From contig SGPL01000222.1 in assembly GCA_004802705.1 (NCBI GenBank), positions 1 through 50,505 on the forward strand: DNA of 50,505 nt. The letters run 5' to 3'. Below the pieces are notes generated by a model. The model ran no database searches. It was not told where the DNA came from and was given only the letters and a program-made list of their open reading frames with translations. A program made the position numbers and the translations under genes. Of the stretch, positions 9,425-20,898 are shown piece by piece. The stretch's first letter is position 1. Each line of letters starts with the position of its first letter. Source of the stretch: Bondarzewia mesenterica (lineage: Eukaryota > Basidiomycota > Agaricomycetes > Russulales > Bondarzewiaceae).

Positions 9425-12227
9425 TCACTTGTCCTTCTTCGACTCGCCGTCCTTCTTCTCAACGACATCTTCATCCGAAGCCAATACCTGACCATACTCA
9501 TTCACTCGTTTAGGATCAATCCGATATATCCAGCGCTGTACGGCACGGCCGGCGATTAGAGACTTCTGTGGAAATCAATACAACGGAAGTATGGCGCTTA
9601 CCTGGTAGAGGAAGATGAGGAAAACGATGTCGTCTCGGAAGCAGGCCAGGCGATGCAGAATAGGCATCTTGATGATAAATCTGCGAAGTCCGCGGTGTTA
9701 TACAGATGAATTGACACGAAGCATGACCCATGAGGGTGGTCACTCACGCGAACAGATCATCAATGACCGTGGACAATGTCTTGAATATCATTGCCTTCAT
9801 GGGCATGTGTGCTACGCTCTAAACAACGATATGAATGGGCGCCTCGTATGACGGAGGTATGGAAGCGCAATCATACCTTGAGCTTATAGTTGATGATAAG
9901 TTGAGGAATTAATTGGGCCTANAGATGTGTCACGTTGAGCACCAAACCAAAATACAGCAGACTAAGAACTCACAAAGCCGAACATATATACGAAAGACGT
10001 TAAAGTCGATATTACGAAGCTATACCAGCCTCTGTGGCTCTCATAGAGCAGCGAATACACGGTGTATATCGCAAGGCACGGGATTGCGACATACGAGACG
10101 TAGCGGAAAGCCANCTTGTCATACCTAGAGCATCAATTCAGACACAGGCCATAATCAGGAGAAAAATGNGTGAGATGACATACTCTTGNGTTTTCTTCTC
10201 ATCCTCATTAAGAACATGTTTATCTTGAGGAACATCAACACTTGTGCCGACGGTTTATAGCNTTGGAGAGAGAAGTCTCACCNTTTATTTCAATCTGCCA
10301 AGCAGCCTCGAGCCTGGAGGCGAGGAGGCGATTTTGATGTCAACAGCCTTAGTGATCTGGGCGCATCCAGGAGTCAGGTCAATGCGCGCGCGTTTGATGT
10401 AACAGACAAAGAGACGCTNACCTTCCATGCCTCGACTAGCAACCCCATGCCGGATCCCAAAAGGATCATCCAGCTGGTGTCGGTGTTGTTGTCGATCAAA
10501 TACAATAACACAACCAATTGAACAAAGACGTTGGTGACGATCGAACTGGACGGAGGTAAATATGTGAGNCATGGGAGGATGAAGCAAAACCCAGGCATTC
10601 ACGCACCGAATGGACACTCCCGTGAGCTCGTTCTTTTGTCTCCAATGAGAGACGTCCGACTTGAACGCCAGCATCTCAAACCTATTGAATGCAAAAATCA
10701 GCATGATGACATGCACGACGAACCCACGATTGCAAATAGACATACACCAAATGCAACACACTGACAATGCCGGTCAAAGCCAAGAACCAAGGATTTGTCT
10801 CAATGAGCATACGCTTGATCTCGTCGAGCTCGGCACCTGAAGCNCCACTCTGCTGCTTAGCAGCTTCCTGGAAACCATATGTCATGGACGAGAAGAGCTG
10901 GAACTTGAAGTACGACATCGGCTGGAACACGATTTGGAGAGGAAGNACAGGNGTGGTTGAATTAATCTCGGAGTACTGTGAACGNAGATGCCAGAACTCG
11001 TTGGGGAAAATAATGGGCTTGTANTAGCCCNTNGTCCCGGTTTCATCACGTTGTCCAGGAATGAGCTGGACATCTGAAATATGAATGAGCNTTTACCCTA
11101 AGANGAAGACTACTGGANCTCACATTCACCGACTGGTGGAGGCAGTTGGTTATACTGCAGCTCGGGTGCATCGGACACAAGTGCCANGGTCAAATTCTAT
11201 GGAAGACGTTGGGNTATGGAAGGTCCAAGAAAGTTCTCAGAAGCATACCTGATGCCANTATGAGATGATCACGTCTTCCTCTGGCTATTCCACGGTCAGA
11301 ANTGAGGTTTGGAAATAGAGACCGGCCATGCTAACCCACCTCAAGGTCAGTCTCTTCTTCGGGCTCATCTTTTCCCGAGAGAAGGTGTCTTTCTTTGCGA
11401 GCCTTTGGCCTAGGCAGATAGCGCGTCAACACTGACGAGGTAGATGTCAATACACAAGTCGACGAGGGTGTAGCTGCACACCATACATTTTCTGACATGG
11501 TGGACAGAGTTGATGTCGAAATCCGGGCTCGCAGGATGGANATTTGCGTTATCCTTAACCAGAATGATATCTGCCCACAACGATCCGTTATGCTGGACAG
11601 ACTACAAACCGCGTCAATCTCGGCAGTCACCCACTCGTGACATTGCTGATGCACTCACCTCCGGCAGTTCCACGTTGTAGTCAACCGTCCGGGATTCTGC
11701 CCAATCTCCAAATGTAATATTTTTGCCAGACGAAATGGGGCAAANGGAGGTCCCTCTCTGGTTTATTGAAGATATTGCCGGTCGGATCAGTGGAGAGGTG
11801 AACATGCAGTGAGAGGGGGATATTCAAAGGCCACGCAGCGTAGGCCTGCACAGGCGGTAGCAAGAAAGGGCTAATCTGGTCCGGAGCAGGGANNGCNCCG
11901 GGTGAGACGGCGGGAGGGGGCGGTGCTTGAGGTGCCTTGGAAGAAAAAAAACCTACTCGCTGCACAGGGCATTCAGCANGCGAAANGCTACGTACGCTAC
12001 NNAGGACAGCCACGAGAACGTNAGGACGTACCAACTTGCGTTANAGCATANATGACCACGATTTGCTGTCGCACAAATTTCTCAATTTACGGAAGCGGCA
12101 GATCAAGTGAAGGGGAGGAGCTTTTTACCTGAATGATACCAAACACCTTGCGGAAAGGAGAGTCCTCTTGAGCCGCGGGTTGTCCTCCAGCTGCAGGGGC
12201 AGCATTTTGACGAGTTGGAGTCGACAT
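9425..12227 (-). CDS. CLPTM1: CLPTM1 family multispanning membrane protein
   Basis: Homologue of cleft lip and palate transmembrane protein 1, an ER/secretory-pathway membrane protein. The start at 12227 gives MSTPTRQNAAPAAGGQPAAQ and then FRKVFGIIQ before the first intron. The lumenal-domain exons are legible despite many Ns. Diagnostic motifs run in family order: KPIIFPNEFWHLR, VLPLQIVFQPMSYFKFQLFS, DEIKRMLIETNPWFLALTGI, FEMLAFKSDVSHWRQKNELT, a membrane helix with LYLIDNNTDTSWMILLGSG and LLVEAWK, and at the end IYRIDPKRVNEYGQVLASDE followed by the charged KKDGESKKDK (stop at 9425). At least nine introns. The protein has a soluble N-terminal half and a cluster of C-terminal membrane segments. 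About 35 single N positions fall in this gene, so several exon borders cannot be resolved. Family assignment is firm; in animals members affect receptor assembly and ER lipid scrambling, unproven here. Confidence 0.9.
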
Positions 12228-12929
12228 GCAGACGCGTATCAAAGGAACGGATACACGACTTGAGAGTGAATGTCGCACGCTGACCTACGNTTGACGCCAA
12301 CGCTCGCCACTACGATAGCGCCGCCATAAGCGTGATCGAGACTTGACTTGGCGATTGGCAAACAGATCAAACTCGCGCCCACTGACACTGACATTCACTC
12401 GACATAAGTACCCATCTTTCGTTCGTTGCTCTCACGACCGCGACAAACGTTGTCATTGCTGATGTTCGAGAAATAAAAAGTGGGTTCGCGGGTCGGAAGA
12501 TCCTTACTTGCATGCGCAGAGATCCGTAGCTTGAAGTGATTCTAAATTTAAAGTAATTTATAAATAAATATAAATGGACCTCCGCAAGCGGGCGCCAAGT
12601 ACAGCGCCAACTGAGCTACACAACCACCCTGAAAAATGGGCTGAGAGGGCCAGCTGGAAGAGTGCACCGAAAGACATTGAAGAGAGATAATTTGGAATCG
12701 GCGAGGTCGGCGCGGGGAAGAGCAGGAGCGGCCGGAGACAAGGCAGTGTCGTGGCTTGATGGACGGAGGCGGCGGTGCACCGTTCGGCCAGCGCCGAGTC
12801 GCTACCTGCCAACAAAAGCACAGTCTGACCAGCCCTGCTCTAACACCTCCACGCCCTCTCGCACCACCACCGCTCCTTTTCGTCGTCGCTACCTCTCCTT
12901 TTCCTTTTCATAACAGCGGCTGACCTCTT
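12228..12929. promoter_or_regulatory. Divergent promoter between CLPTM1 and chitin synthase
   Basis: A 702-bp gap between two start codons. The part next to the chitin synthase start is rich in pyrimidine tracts (about 12850-12910, CTCC and TTTTCC runs), as is common in fungal core promoters. It also contains the tRNA-like fragment listed separately and an AT-rich block at 12541-12575. No clear TATA box. Confidence 0.45.
12576..12626 (-). other. Truncated tRNA-like fragment with an A-box match
   Basis: On the minus strand a perfect A-box-like TAGCTCAGTTGG (12618-12607) lies 9 nt inside GGTGGTTGTG. It is followed after about 19 nt by CTTGCGGAGGTCC, which resembles the end of an anticodon arm and variable loop. 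Where a T-arm and B-box should follow, the sequence turns into a 35-nt AT-rich block. The D-stem also does not pair. This is not a working tRNA gene. It may be a tRNA relic or a truncated SINE head, or chance. Confidence 0.3.
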
Positions 12930-15900
12930 ATGGCAAACCGTCCTCCTCTCTCTTCCGTGTCTTCTCACGAGAGCGAGCATTATGGTGATCCCTTCGCGGA
13001 CAGGCCTCGTCAACTCCACTTTCAAGAACCCGAACCCCAGCCCTATGAAAGCACTGTCTCACTCGCGCGCGACTTCGGCGGCCGGGACGCCAATTACTCT
13101 GATGAGGATATCATCGAAAAGCAACCATTGACCTCCGGAGAGACTGGTTTCGCGGGTGGTTTTTATCCTCCTGGGTGCGTGTCTTCCCTGCACCGAGACT
13201 GCGATAATATCATGCACCTGTCACCTACAGCATGACTGGTCCTCCTACATGAAGAGCATCGTTCTAATGATCCTCATTCTCTCAGGCCCATCGACCCTTC
13301 AACGTACGGTGATCCCTACAGCAGACCCAGTTCCGTTGTATCATCAATGTCAAACGGTGTGGACACTGCCTGGCGTCGCCGACAGACCATCAAGCGTGGT
13401 GTTACCAAGAAAGTCAAGTTGACCAAGGGTAATTTCATCACCGAATACCCCGTGCCCACGCCCGTATACAGTGCGATTGAGGCCAAGTGGACCGCTGGTG
13501 TCAAGACAACAGAGTTTTCGTGAGTGTCGCGCGCTTCTCATCTCAGGGACCCGCAGCCGTCACTGACATTGTCTGTCGGACTCCGCAGTCATATGCGCTA
13601 CAGCGCAGCAACTTGCGATCCTGACGAGTTCTCAGAAGCTAATGGCTGGTCTTTGCGCACGAAGCTCTACAATCGGGAGACTGAGCTCCTCATCGCCGTC
13701 ACGTCGTATAATGAGGATAAGACCCTTTACGCCCGCACCCTGCACGGTGTCATGTTGAATATCCGTGATATTTGCAAGACGAAGCAGTCCAAGTACTGGC
13801 GGCGTAGCGCGGAAGAGGGTGTTCCTGGCTGGCAGAAAATCACAGTCGCCCTGATCGTCGATGGCCTGGAAGCCATGGACAAGACGGTTCTGGATATTCT
13901 CGCCACAGTTGGTGTTTACCAAGATGGTGTCATGAAGAAACAGATCGATGACAAGGATACTGTCGCTCATATCTTCGAGGCATGCATTTTCTGCCTTTGC
14001 ACAATTGACAAGAGCACGTTCTGACCGCCATTCCTCATTTTGCAGTATACTACTCAGATCTCCGTGGATCCGTCGCCACAACTGATTCTTCCCCACGGTG
14101 ATGACCCCAACAATCTAGTTCCCGTCCAAATCATCTTCGTCTTGAAGGCGAAAAATCAGAAAAAGATCAATTCGCATAGATGGCTCTTCAATGCCATTGG
14201 CAAGATGTTGGAGGTGGGTCCGCCCCCGTAATTCGCACTCTGGAGTTTGGTATTGAACTGTTCTTGTAGCCGGAAATCTGCGTCCTCATCGACGCTGGCA
14301 CCAAACCAGGACACAAGTCCATCTACTATCTCTGGGAGGCCTTCTACAACGATGTTAACCTCGGTGGCTGCTGCGGTGAAATCCACGCCATGATTGACAA
14401 GGGCAAGAAACTCTTGAACCCTCTGGTCGCCGCTCAGAATTTCGAGTACAAGATGTCTAACATTTTGGGTACGTGACGCGTTCGCTCCACGTGGGATGGT
14501 TGGTTGATAGAGGACATGATTAGATAAACCACTGGAGAGCAGTTTCGGTTACGTCTCTGTGTTGCCCGGTGCTTTCTCCGCTTACCGGTTCCGTGCGATT
14601 CTTGGTCGACCTCTCGAACAATATTTCCATGGTGATCACTCACTGGCGGACCGTCTCGGCCCAAAGGGTATCTACGGGATGAACATCTTCACCAAGAACA
14701 TGTTCTTGGCCGAGGATCGTATCCTCTGTTTCGAGCTGGTCGCGAAGGCTGGTGCTCGGTGGACCTTGACCTACGTCAAGCCTTCGAAGGCGGAGACCGA
14801 TGTGCCCGAAAGCGCTGTTGAGTTGATAGGTCAACGTCGTCGTTGGTTGAATGGTTCATTTGCAGCTTCAATTGTAAGTGGCTTGTCCCGCTATTTGACT
14901 CGAGGATTCGTCTGACTTTTGTTGCCGCCAGTACGCTGTCGTCCATTTCTTCCGGTTCTACAAGTCAGGTCATGGTATAATTCGCATGTTCTTCTTCCAT
15001 GTCCAGGCTATCGTGCGCGCTTTCAAATTTGTGTGTTGGCTTCCGATACTGATCATTTTGTCAGTACAACATATTGTCCCTCATTTTCTCCTGGTTTGCT
15101 CTGGCGAACATCTGGCTTACATTCAGTATCATCATCGATCTTTTACCCAGTCAAGGCATCGTCATTTTCGGTGGTAACAACAACGTGAGCTGAACGATCT
15201 GTTTGACGGAGGGCTAAGTTGACCACCATTCACTCAGACCGGTATCACAGTCACGCATTGGGTCAACCTGGTTTTCAAATGGATATATCTCGCTTTCTTG
15301 GCTCTCCAGGTACAATCGTCACTGCCCTCTTCGCTGTAGCATCATCTCATTATTGTGGCAGTTCGTCTTGGCTTTAGGCAATCGACCAAAGGGAGAGAAA
15401 ATGGCGTATGCGCTCACTCTTTGGTTTGTGCGTTCTCTGGTCTAGGTGAGATGTTTCTCACAATTCTTGTGCAGGGTGTACGCGTTTCTGGCTGTCTACC
15501 TCCTGGTCTGCTCATGGGCTCTAACCATCAAAGCCTTCATTGTGCGTAAATGGCGAACATTTCTCTTGTTCAGGTCTTGACACGTACTTTCTTTTGTGCA
15601 GAATATCCCGAGTCAGTTGGCACATAAGACAACAGCGCAGGTTATCGCGACGTTCTTCACCCCGCCAGTTGGTGCTTTGATTGCTGCCATGGTCTCGACA
15701 TTTGGTATCTACCTCTTCGCATCATTCCTCTACGTAAGCACCTTCGTCTCTTTGCCTGGTGCGATAGTGAACTGACATTCGGCTTCGCAGCGTGATCCCT
15801 GGCACATGTTCTCCAGTTTCTTCCAGTACCTCTGTATAGCACCGAGTTTCACCAACGTGCTTAACGTCTACGCTTTCTGCAACCTGCACGACGTGTCATG

Positions 15901-16426
15901 GGGTACAAAAGGTAGCGATAAGGCGGAGGCGCTGCCATCAGTGTCGTCGTCCAAAGCTAAGGATGCCGACTCCCAAGTCGTCGAGGATACGGCGCGCGTT
16001 CAGGAGGATTTGGATGCCGTCTTCAAGGAGACTGTCACGCGCGCGGTGACAAAGCTCGAGGTCAAGGAGGCAGTTGAGAAGCCGACACTGGATGACCAGA
16101 ACAAGACGTTCCGCACGCGGCTAGTCGCCTTTTGGATGCTCTCCAACGCGGGGCTGGCGGTGGCCATCGAAAACATCAATGGTTTGACTACTGCTAGCGA
16201 CGCGGTGCAAGACGATGCAGAGTTGCGCACGAAACAAAATATCTATTTCGCCGTCATTCTTTACTCGACTTTCGGTCTGTCGGCAGTGCGGTTTATTGGG
16301 GTCAGTATTCCACAATCCTGGCCTTATGACGATAGTTGACTGATCACATCTTTTTTTTCGGACTGTATACAGTGCCTCTTCTACTTCTTCAAGCGCAACC
16401 TCTTCCGCTGCTGCCGACGGTCTTGA
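12930..16426 (+). CDS. CHS: Chitin synthase, class III type
   Basis: Polymerises UDP-GlcNAc into cell-wall chitin at the plasma membrane (GT2 family). The start at 12930 gives [20 protein letters not shown] and a disordered N-terminus, then the Chitin_synth_1N region ([20 protein letters not shown]). The catalytic domain has [96 protein letters not shown] and the signature [13 protein letters not shown]. Several membrane segments follow ([34 protein letters not shown] and others), with a cytoplasmic helical insert near 15900-16120. The end is a short tail [12 protein letters not shown] (stop 16424-16426). Over ten introns interrupt it. [12 protein letters not shown] and the [18 protein letters not shown] context fit class III, the hyphal-growth class. 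All catalytic motifs are intact. Confidence 0.93.
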
Positions 16427-16750
16427 ACGGATATTTTCATTTCACGCTAGCTATGACATACAGTTGTGTTTGGAGGACGTTCTTACAATTTCTTTCTTTT
16501 TCTTCGTCTGCGATTGAGAGGACGTTTTAGGCAACGATATATCTTGACTTGATACGCATCATTTATACCATTGACATACCACCTCTTCTTACAGAGGGCT
16601 TCGGAGAGACTGCGTAATTGTCCGCTTCTTTGTTACATTTATGCATACATCCTCCCGCGGAGGTTTCCACTCTGAATCAAAAGAAAAAAAACATCGAAGG
16701 AAGCCATATCTGTAGAGTACGCGTATGTGAGATCGATATATATGTTCAAG
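16427..16750. other. Convergent intergenic 3' flanks
   Basis: Spacer between the chitin synthase and RING gene ends. If the RING protein uses its alternative reading frame it would extend to 16639, covering part of this stretch. Nothing else was seen. Confidence 0.4.
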
Positions 16751-17769
16751 TTATGAGTACATTCCCGGGTATTCGCTCCTGTGGTCGTAATCGCTATCGG
16801 CAGCAGTGTGGCTGCCGGCCTGGTCCTCGCCCGCTTGGGTCTGCGGCAGGAAGAAGGCGGGTGAGCGCGCAAGCGGCGCCGCTCTTCGCGGTAGGCGGCG
16901 ACGATGCGATCCATGGCCTGGTCATACGTGTCACTGTCAACATCCTGCGCGTCGTCGTCACCGAGCTGCGGGCTTGAGGAGCGCGGCGCGGAGCCATCTG
17001 AAGGCTTGATGAAGGGCGTGCGGCAGAGTGGACAGGACGGATGCTATTGATGTAGGGATATGTGATCGAGTCTGGTGGACGAGTGGATGGGTTTTGGAAG
17101 AGAGAACTTACGCCGTCACGAATCCAGGTCAGGATGCTGCGCGAAAGCGGGGTTGAAGGTCAGTATGATGTGCGTGTGTGTCTATGAGAACCCGGGGGTG
17201 ACAGCCGGGAAGCCATGGGATGAGGACGGCGAAGCACTCAACTCTTTCCGGCAGAAGAGATGGCCACAGGTTCTGGACAGGCGCGTCACCCCGGCATCTT
17301 CGGTCGGGTTCGCTGGGGAATCCATGGCGAAGGCGAGTTCTTCCTCGGCCAAGGCGGCGAGGAACGTGTTCATGCATATAGGGCACGACGATTCTGCAAA
17401 AAGGGGTTCGGTACGCACACGAGGCGCGATTTTGAGTACAACACCCTATCGTGGGTTTCGCATGATATGATTGATTGGCGCACGCACCGCGATGTCCTAG
17501 GCTTTCGAGATCGTCTTCGGAGAGTTTGGGCAAGACTGTGACCAGTTCACGGATCTGCCTGAGAGCGACCGTGCACAGTGTCAACCGAGAGAGATGGGAA
17601 CGAATCTAGTTGGATGCACTCACTGACTTGTCAGGCGACCATCACTCCGGCCGCGGTATTGCATGACGGTTAATAAGTCCCTAGTGAGCCGATGATAATT
17701 TTGGGATAAACCGGTGCCCATATTCATCCCTCCCTGACCCAACATCCATGTAAAATCGTCCGGTTCCAT
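16751..17769 (-). CDS. RING-finger protein, probable E3 ubiquitin ligase
   Basis: The start at 17769 gives MEPDDFTWMLGQGGMNMGTG. Spliced exons then read LTSQQIRELVTVLPKLSEDD and ESLGHRESSCPICMNTFLAA. A roughly 25-residue insert rich in Glu and Pro (EEELAFAMDSPANPTEDAG) precedes TCGHLFCRKDILTWIRDGHP and SCPLCRTPF. This gives zinc ligands CxxC, CxHxxC and CxxC. The sixth ligand position is Asp instead of Cys if the intron is spliced as the frame requires. The C-terminal part is GDDDAQDVDSDTYDQAMDRI and AAYREERRR. After RRR the first frame becomes very basic and runs to 16639. The third frame (AGEDQAGSHTAADSDYDHRS, stop at 16751) is more protein-like, so a one-base indel or a missed splice near 16865 is likely. 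No membrane segment. Target unknown. Confidence 0.72.
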
Positions 17770-18102
17770 CGTCAATCGCAGCTCGTGTGTTCTTGAGGTC
17801 AGTGTCGAGACAAGAGATACCGACGAGGCTTACGCCAACCGAATACCATGAATATGTGCTGAATCATGCTCGGAAGCAGGGGCGGAACGGCGGCGGAATG
17901 TAGCATGCGTGGGAACGAATTGCCGTTGTGAGAAGATTATCACAAGAAAGTTCAATAATACGAAAGAAGAGAGTACAGAGGATGTGCGATACAGACAAGA
18001 GAGCAAAGACAGCGAGAACAAACCGATAAATCATAGTCAAGACACTAATCGTACCACTCAACCTCAGCGGGACCGGCCACGCCGAACGACAAGGACACTC
18101 GT

Positions 18103-18633
18103 TCAGAATGGGTTGTCATCCGTCGTCATAGTCTCGTCCACTGGGTCGGCCGTCGGTGTTGTAGGCTCGTCAGAGTCGTGGCCATCCGAAAGCTCAGACT
18201 CTTTCTGAGAGAAGAGGCCTTTCATGGGCTTTGAACCCCTAGTCAAAGGAGAGCATGAGTATGAGTATGACGTGGTATGCGGAGCAATGAAATTTACCTG
18301 GTAAAGTGTTTCTTCTTCGCGGCACTGATCTTCTGGGAGCAGGGTGTTATGAGATTATCGGTTGGTGAGATGTAATTAGGATTCCTGTTGTTTCGTTTTG
18401 TCAAGAACAGCGTCTTGTGTCATGGAGAACCAAACTTACTCATTCTTCGCGATTCTCTTCGCCAACATTGCTTTTACTCCCATTCCGGGAGCCTGGTTTG
18501 CTGGTCCATTCGTGGTATTACCCAATGGCGCCTGTGGAACAGCTACGAGCGCGGCATGCTTGGGATTGTGAAGCGGTTGGATGGGAGTGGAGCCTGGGGT
18601 AGAGACGGGGGTATCGTTCGGGGTAGCAGACAT
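18103..18633 (-). CDS. Small Pro/Thr-rich hypothetical protein
   Basis: The start at 18633 gives MSATPNDTPVSTPGSTPIQP and then GMGVKAMLAKRIAKNE. Short introns lead to KISAAKKKHFTR and GSKPMKGLFSQKESELSDGH, and the end is acidic: TADPVDETMTTDDNPF (stop 18103). Total length is about 115 residues with no hydrophobic segment, so a small soluble disordered protein with a central basic stretch is likely. The frame is kept across a GT-AG intron between KKHFTR and GSKPM, which supports a real gene. No family recognised. A TATA-like TTATATAA lies at 18783-18790, about 150 bp upstream. Confidence 0.6.
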
Positions 18634-18782
18634 AATGAATGGACGGCTGGCTTCAAAGCTTCAGGCTTTCGAGGTTCGTGTACGAGGAGATGTCGAATCG
18701 TGTGTTGTATGTCCGGCGTTGGGCTTGGAAGACTGTGGACGTCAGAAACTGAAAAGAATCGGAGCGGACGCGAAACACGCGC

Positions 18783-18856
18783 TTATATAACGCGCGTTTC
18801 AAAATCCAACCACACGTGACCGTTCACGTATGCTCACGCGCCACGTCAGTGTCACG
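18783..18856 (-). promoter_or_regulatory. TATA-like box and CACGT cluster upstream of the small gene
   Basis: TTATATAA (18783-18790) is followed upstream, on the gene's strand, by four CACGT cores between 18813 and 18856. One is the palindrome CACGTG extended to CACGTGAC (18813-18820), the E-box form bound by Cbf1/USF-type bHLH factors. The spacing is close (10-20 bp), suggesting a real regulatory block. Binding is inference. Confidence 0.45.
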
Positions 18857-18859
18857 TCG

Positions 18860-20898
18860 CGTCTCGACCTGTCTCGACGATGGTCAAACATAGTATGTAC
18901 TTACGACTTTTGCTTGTTCTAACTTACCGGCTCAAGCTTGGACGGACCTTGGGCCAGCTATATGACTCTGCTTCTACTTAAATATCGCTCTTGTCTGCGT
19001 TTGAAATCCGAACATGATCAGTGGCGTTGGGCGAGGCTACAGATCTGAGTCTTTGCGTTAGGAGGCGTTGGGTCGCAATCTGAAAGGCCACTGCCACCAC
19101 CGACTCTGTGCATGATATTGATAAGTACGTGGATGAGTATTCATATCTACATACCTTGTAGGAATTTTTGCGGCTACGGGTGTTTCTCGGTCCATGCGAC
19201 AATATCACTCGGAATATGAATCTTGGACAACCCGCGTGGGCCATTGGTCAATGCATCCTGAACACGCAGGTAAATGGATTTTCGTTTTACCGCGTGCCTT
19301 TGGGCCTCCACAGGCGCAAACCACATCTCTGATTATGCCTTTAATTATGCACCATGCAGCGAGGCGCAACAACTTTAACTGTCTTCGCGGTTGCGCCGTA
19401 GCCTCCATAGGTGCACGGTCGCCCACACTCGCCGGTCCTTGGAGGCAAGTCTAGAGCCCCATCGCGTTCTTGTCTGGACGCTTTCTGAAATAACGCGATG
19501 GGAGTCTTCGGGTGCCTGGGTTGGTCATTGTTCAGTGACCTATCGGGACGATTCGAGGATCTTGATCCTTCTTGATCACCCCTAAATCCGACGTTCTTGA
19601 GTTAGATTTCCCAGAAGTTCTTCCTCGGTTCTCAACACAGTCATCATGGGTACGCTCAGACCGTCAGTGGTGCTATGATCCGTTCCCCTATCTGTTCAAA
19701 CAACGTTTTGCGATGATCACCTTGCTATATTCAGCTTTAACCGCTGTGCACACTGTATCTACGTTTCACCTTGGCGGCTCAAAACAATCCCTTCTCGCAA
19801 CCAATCTTGTTTGATCGCGGCTATTCGTCCGTGGTCCAGAGTTTCCTGAATTTTCACTGTACTAGGACACATACAAGTCCTGAGGCCTGATGGCGGCGGC
19901 CAGAATGATTTGATTTTTGCAGGTATACATGTTTCGTCCCCCCTCCGTTAGCCTCCATTTCCCAGCCTAGAATGCTGGTAGTGGTTAGCTGCATATTGAA
20001 GCTCACATGACAGTCTATTTGCCCGTCGAATGTACAGTACAGCGGCACGGAACAGCACACGGACGTAAATGACAGGTAAATCGAGCGCAGCTGATTATTC
20101 GAGAAAACTATGGGTGCCCGTTTTTCAGCAGGGCCATCGATTGCATTCCTCGAACATCGCCATCCTCTGACCGAAGTGCCGAGCGAAGGACGAAGTGCCA
20201 CTTGTCCAGAGGAACGATCCAGAAAAATGGGGTCATAAGGGTACTCCGATTACATCAGAGAGTCATGGTCTTTAGTTTTTCCTCGCCATCTGTTGACGAA
20301 GGGGAAGCAAAATTACCGTTGGTCTACGCCGGCGTTCCCATGGTTGAGTAACAGCACATTGTATGACCGTCACAAGACTGGTGTCGAGGGTGGGGGAAGA
20401 GGCCTTGAGGCCTTTGAGGGGCGGGTGAGGATGTTTGACACGTATTACGCGGTGTTCTTGCATACTTTTGCGGTAGAGAACTGTGCGGGGCAGACCAGCG
20501 GTGGCAGGATCCGGGCCGGGTGGCTGAGGAGAGGACTTGAAGTAGTTGTTGGGTTGAGTCGCCGCGTTAGCCACTGACCGGTAACTGCTCAGCAACAAGC
20601 TCGATACTCAACAGCTGATTCGCCTAATTACTTTTATTTCATCGTAGACCTGGAAGCTAATAGTTTACGAGCTCTTTAATTCCGAAGACGGAGAAACGGT
20701 GGAGGTTTAATACACGAGCGGCTGGCGTCTCTGGTCCAACCGGGCTTGTCCCTTTTGGAATTTGCTCAGCCTCCATTTCCGATCCACACATACCTTTAAA
20801 ACCGTCGCCCTTTCTCTCCCAAACTTGCCCCATTTTCGCCTTCCCTTCGCCTCCCAAACTCCCTCTCCTTTTCTTTTCTTCCTCTCCGATCTCCAACC
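18860..20898. other. Gene-poor stretch of about 2 kb upstream of RHEB
   Basis: No reading frame here has conserved motifs or splice-consistent exons, and no RNA gene or repeat was recognised. The last 150 bp (20780-20895) is strongly pyrimidine-rich on the plus strand and is the likely RHEB core promoter/5' UTR. The rest could hold a noncoding transcript or a fast-evolving gene; I cannot tell. Confidence 0.45.

Noticed and set aside
12576..12626. Functional tRNA gene
   Set aside because: No B-box, no T-arm, and the D-stem does not pair.
16639..16914. RING protein extended to 16639 with an Arg-rich tail and hydrophobic end
   Set aside because: The tail composition looks like out-of-frame GC-rich sequence; the alternative frame ending at 16751 is more protein-like.
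17830..18061. Hydrophobic minus-strand frames upstream of the RING start, considered as a membrane N-terminus
   Set aside because: The frames do not splice into the RING exons, and MEPDDFTWMLGQGG at 17769 gives a clean start.
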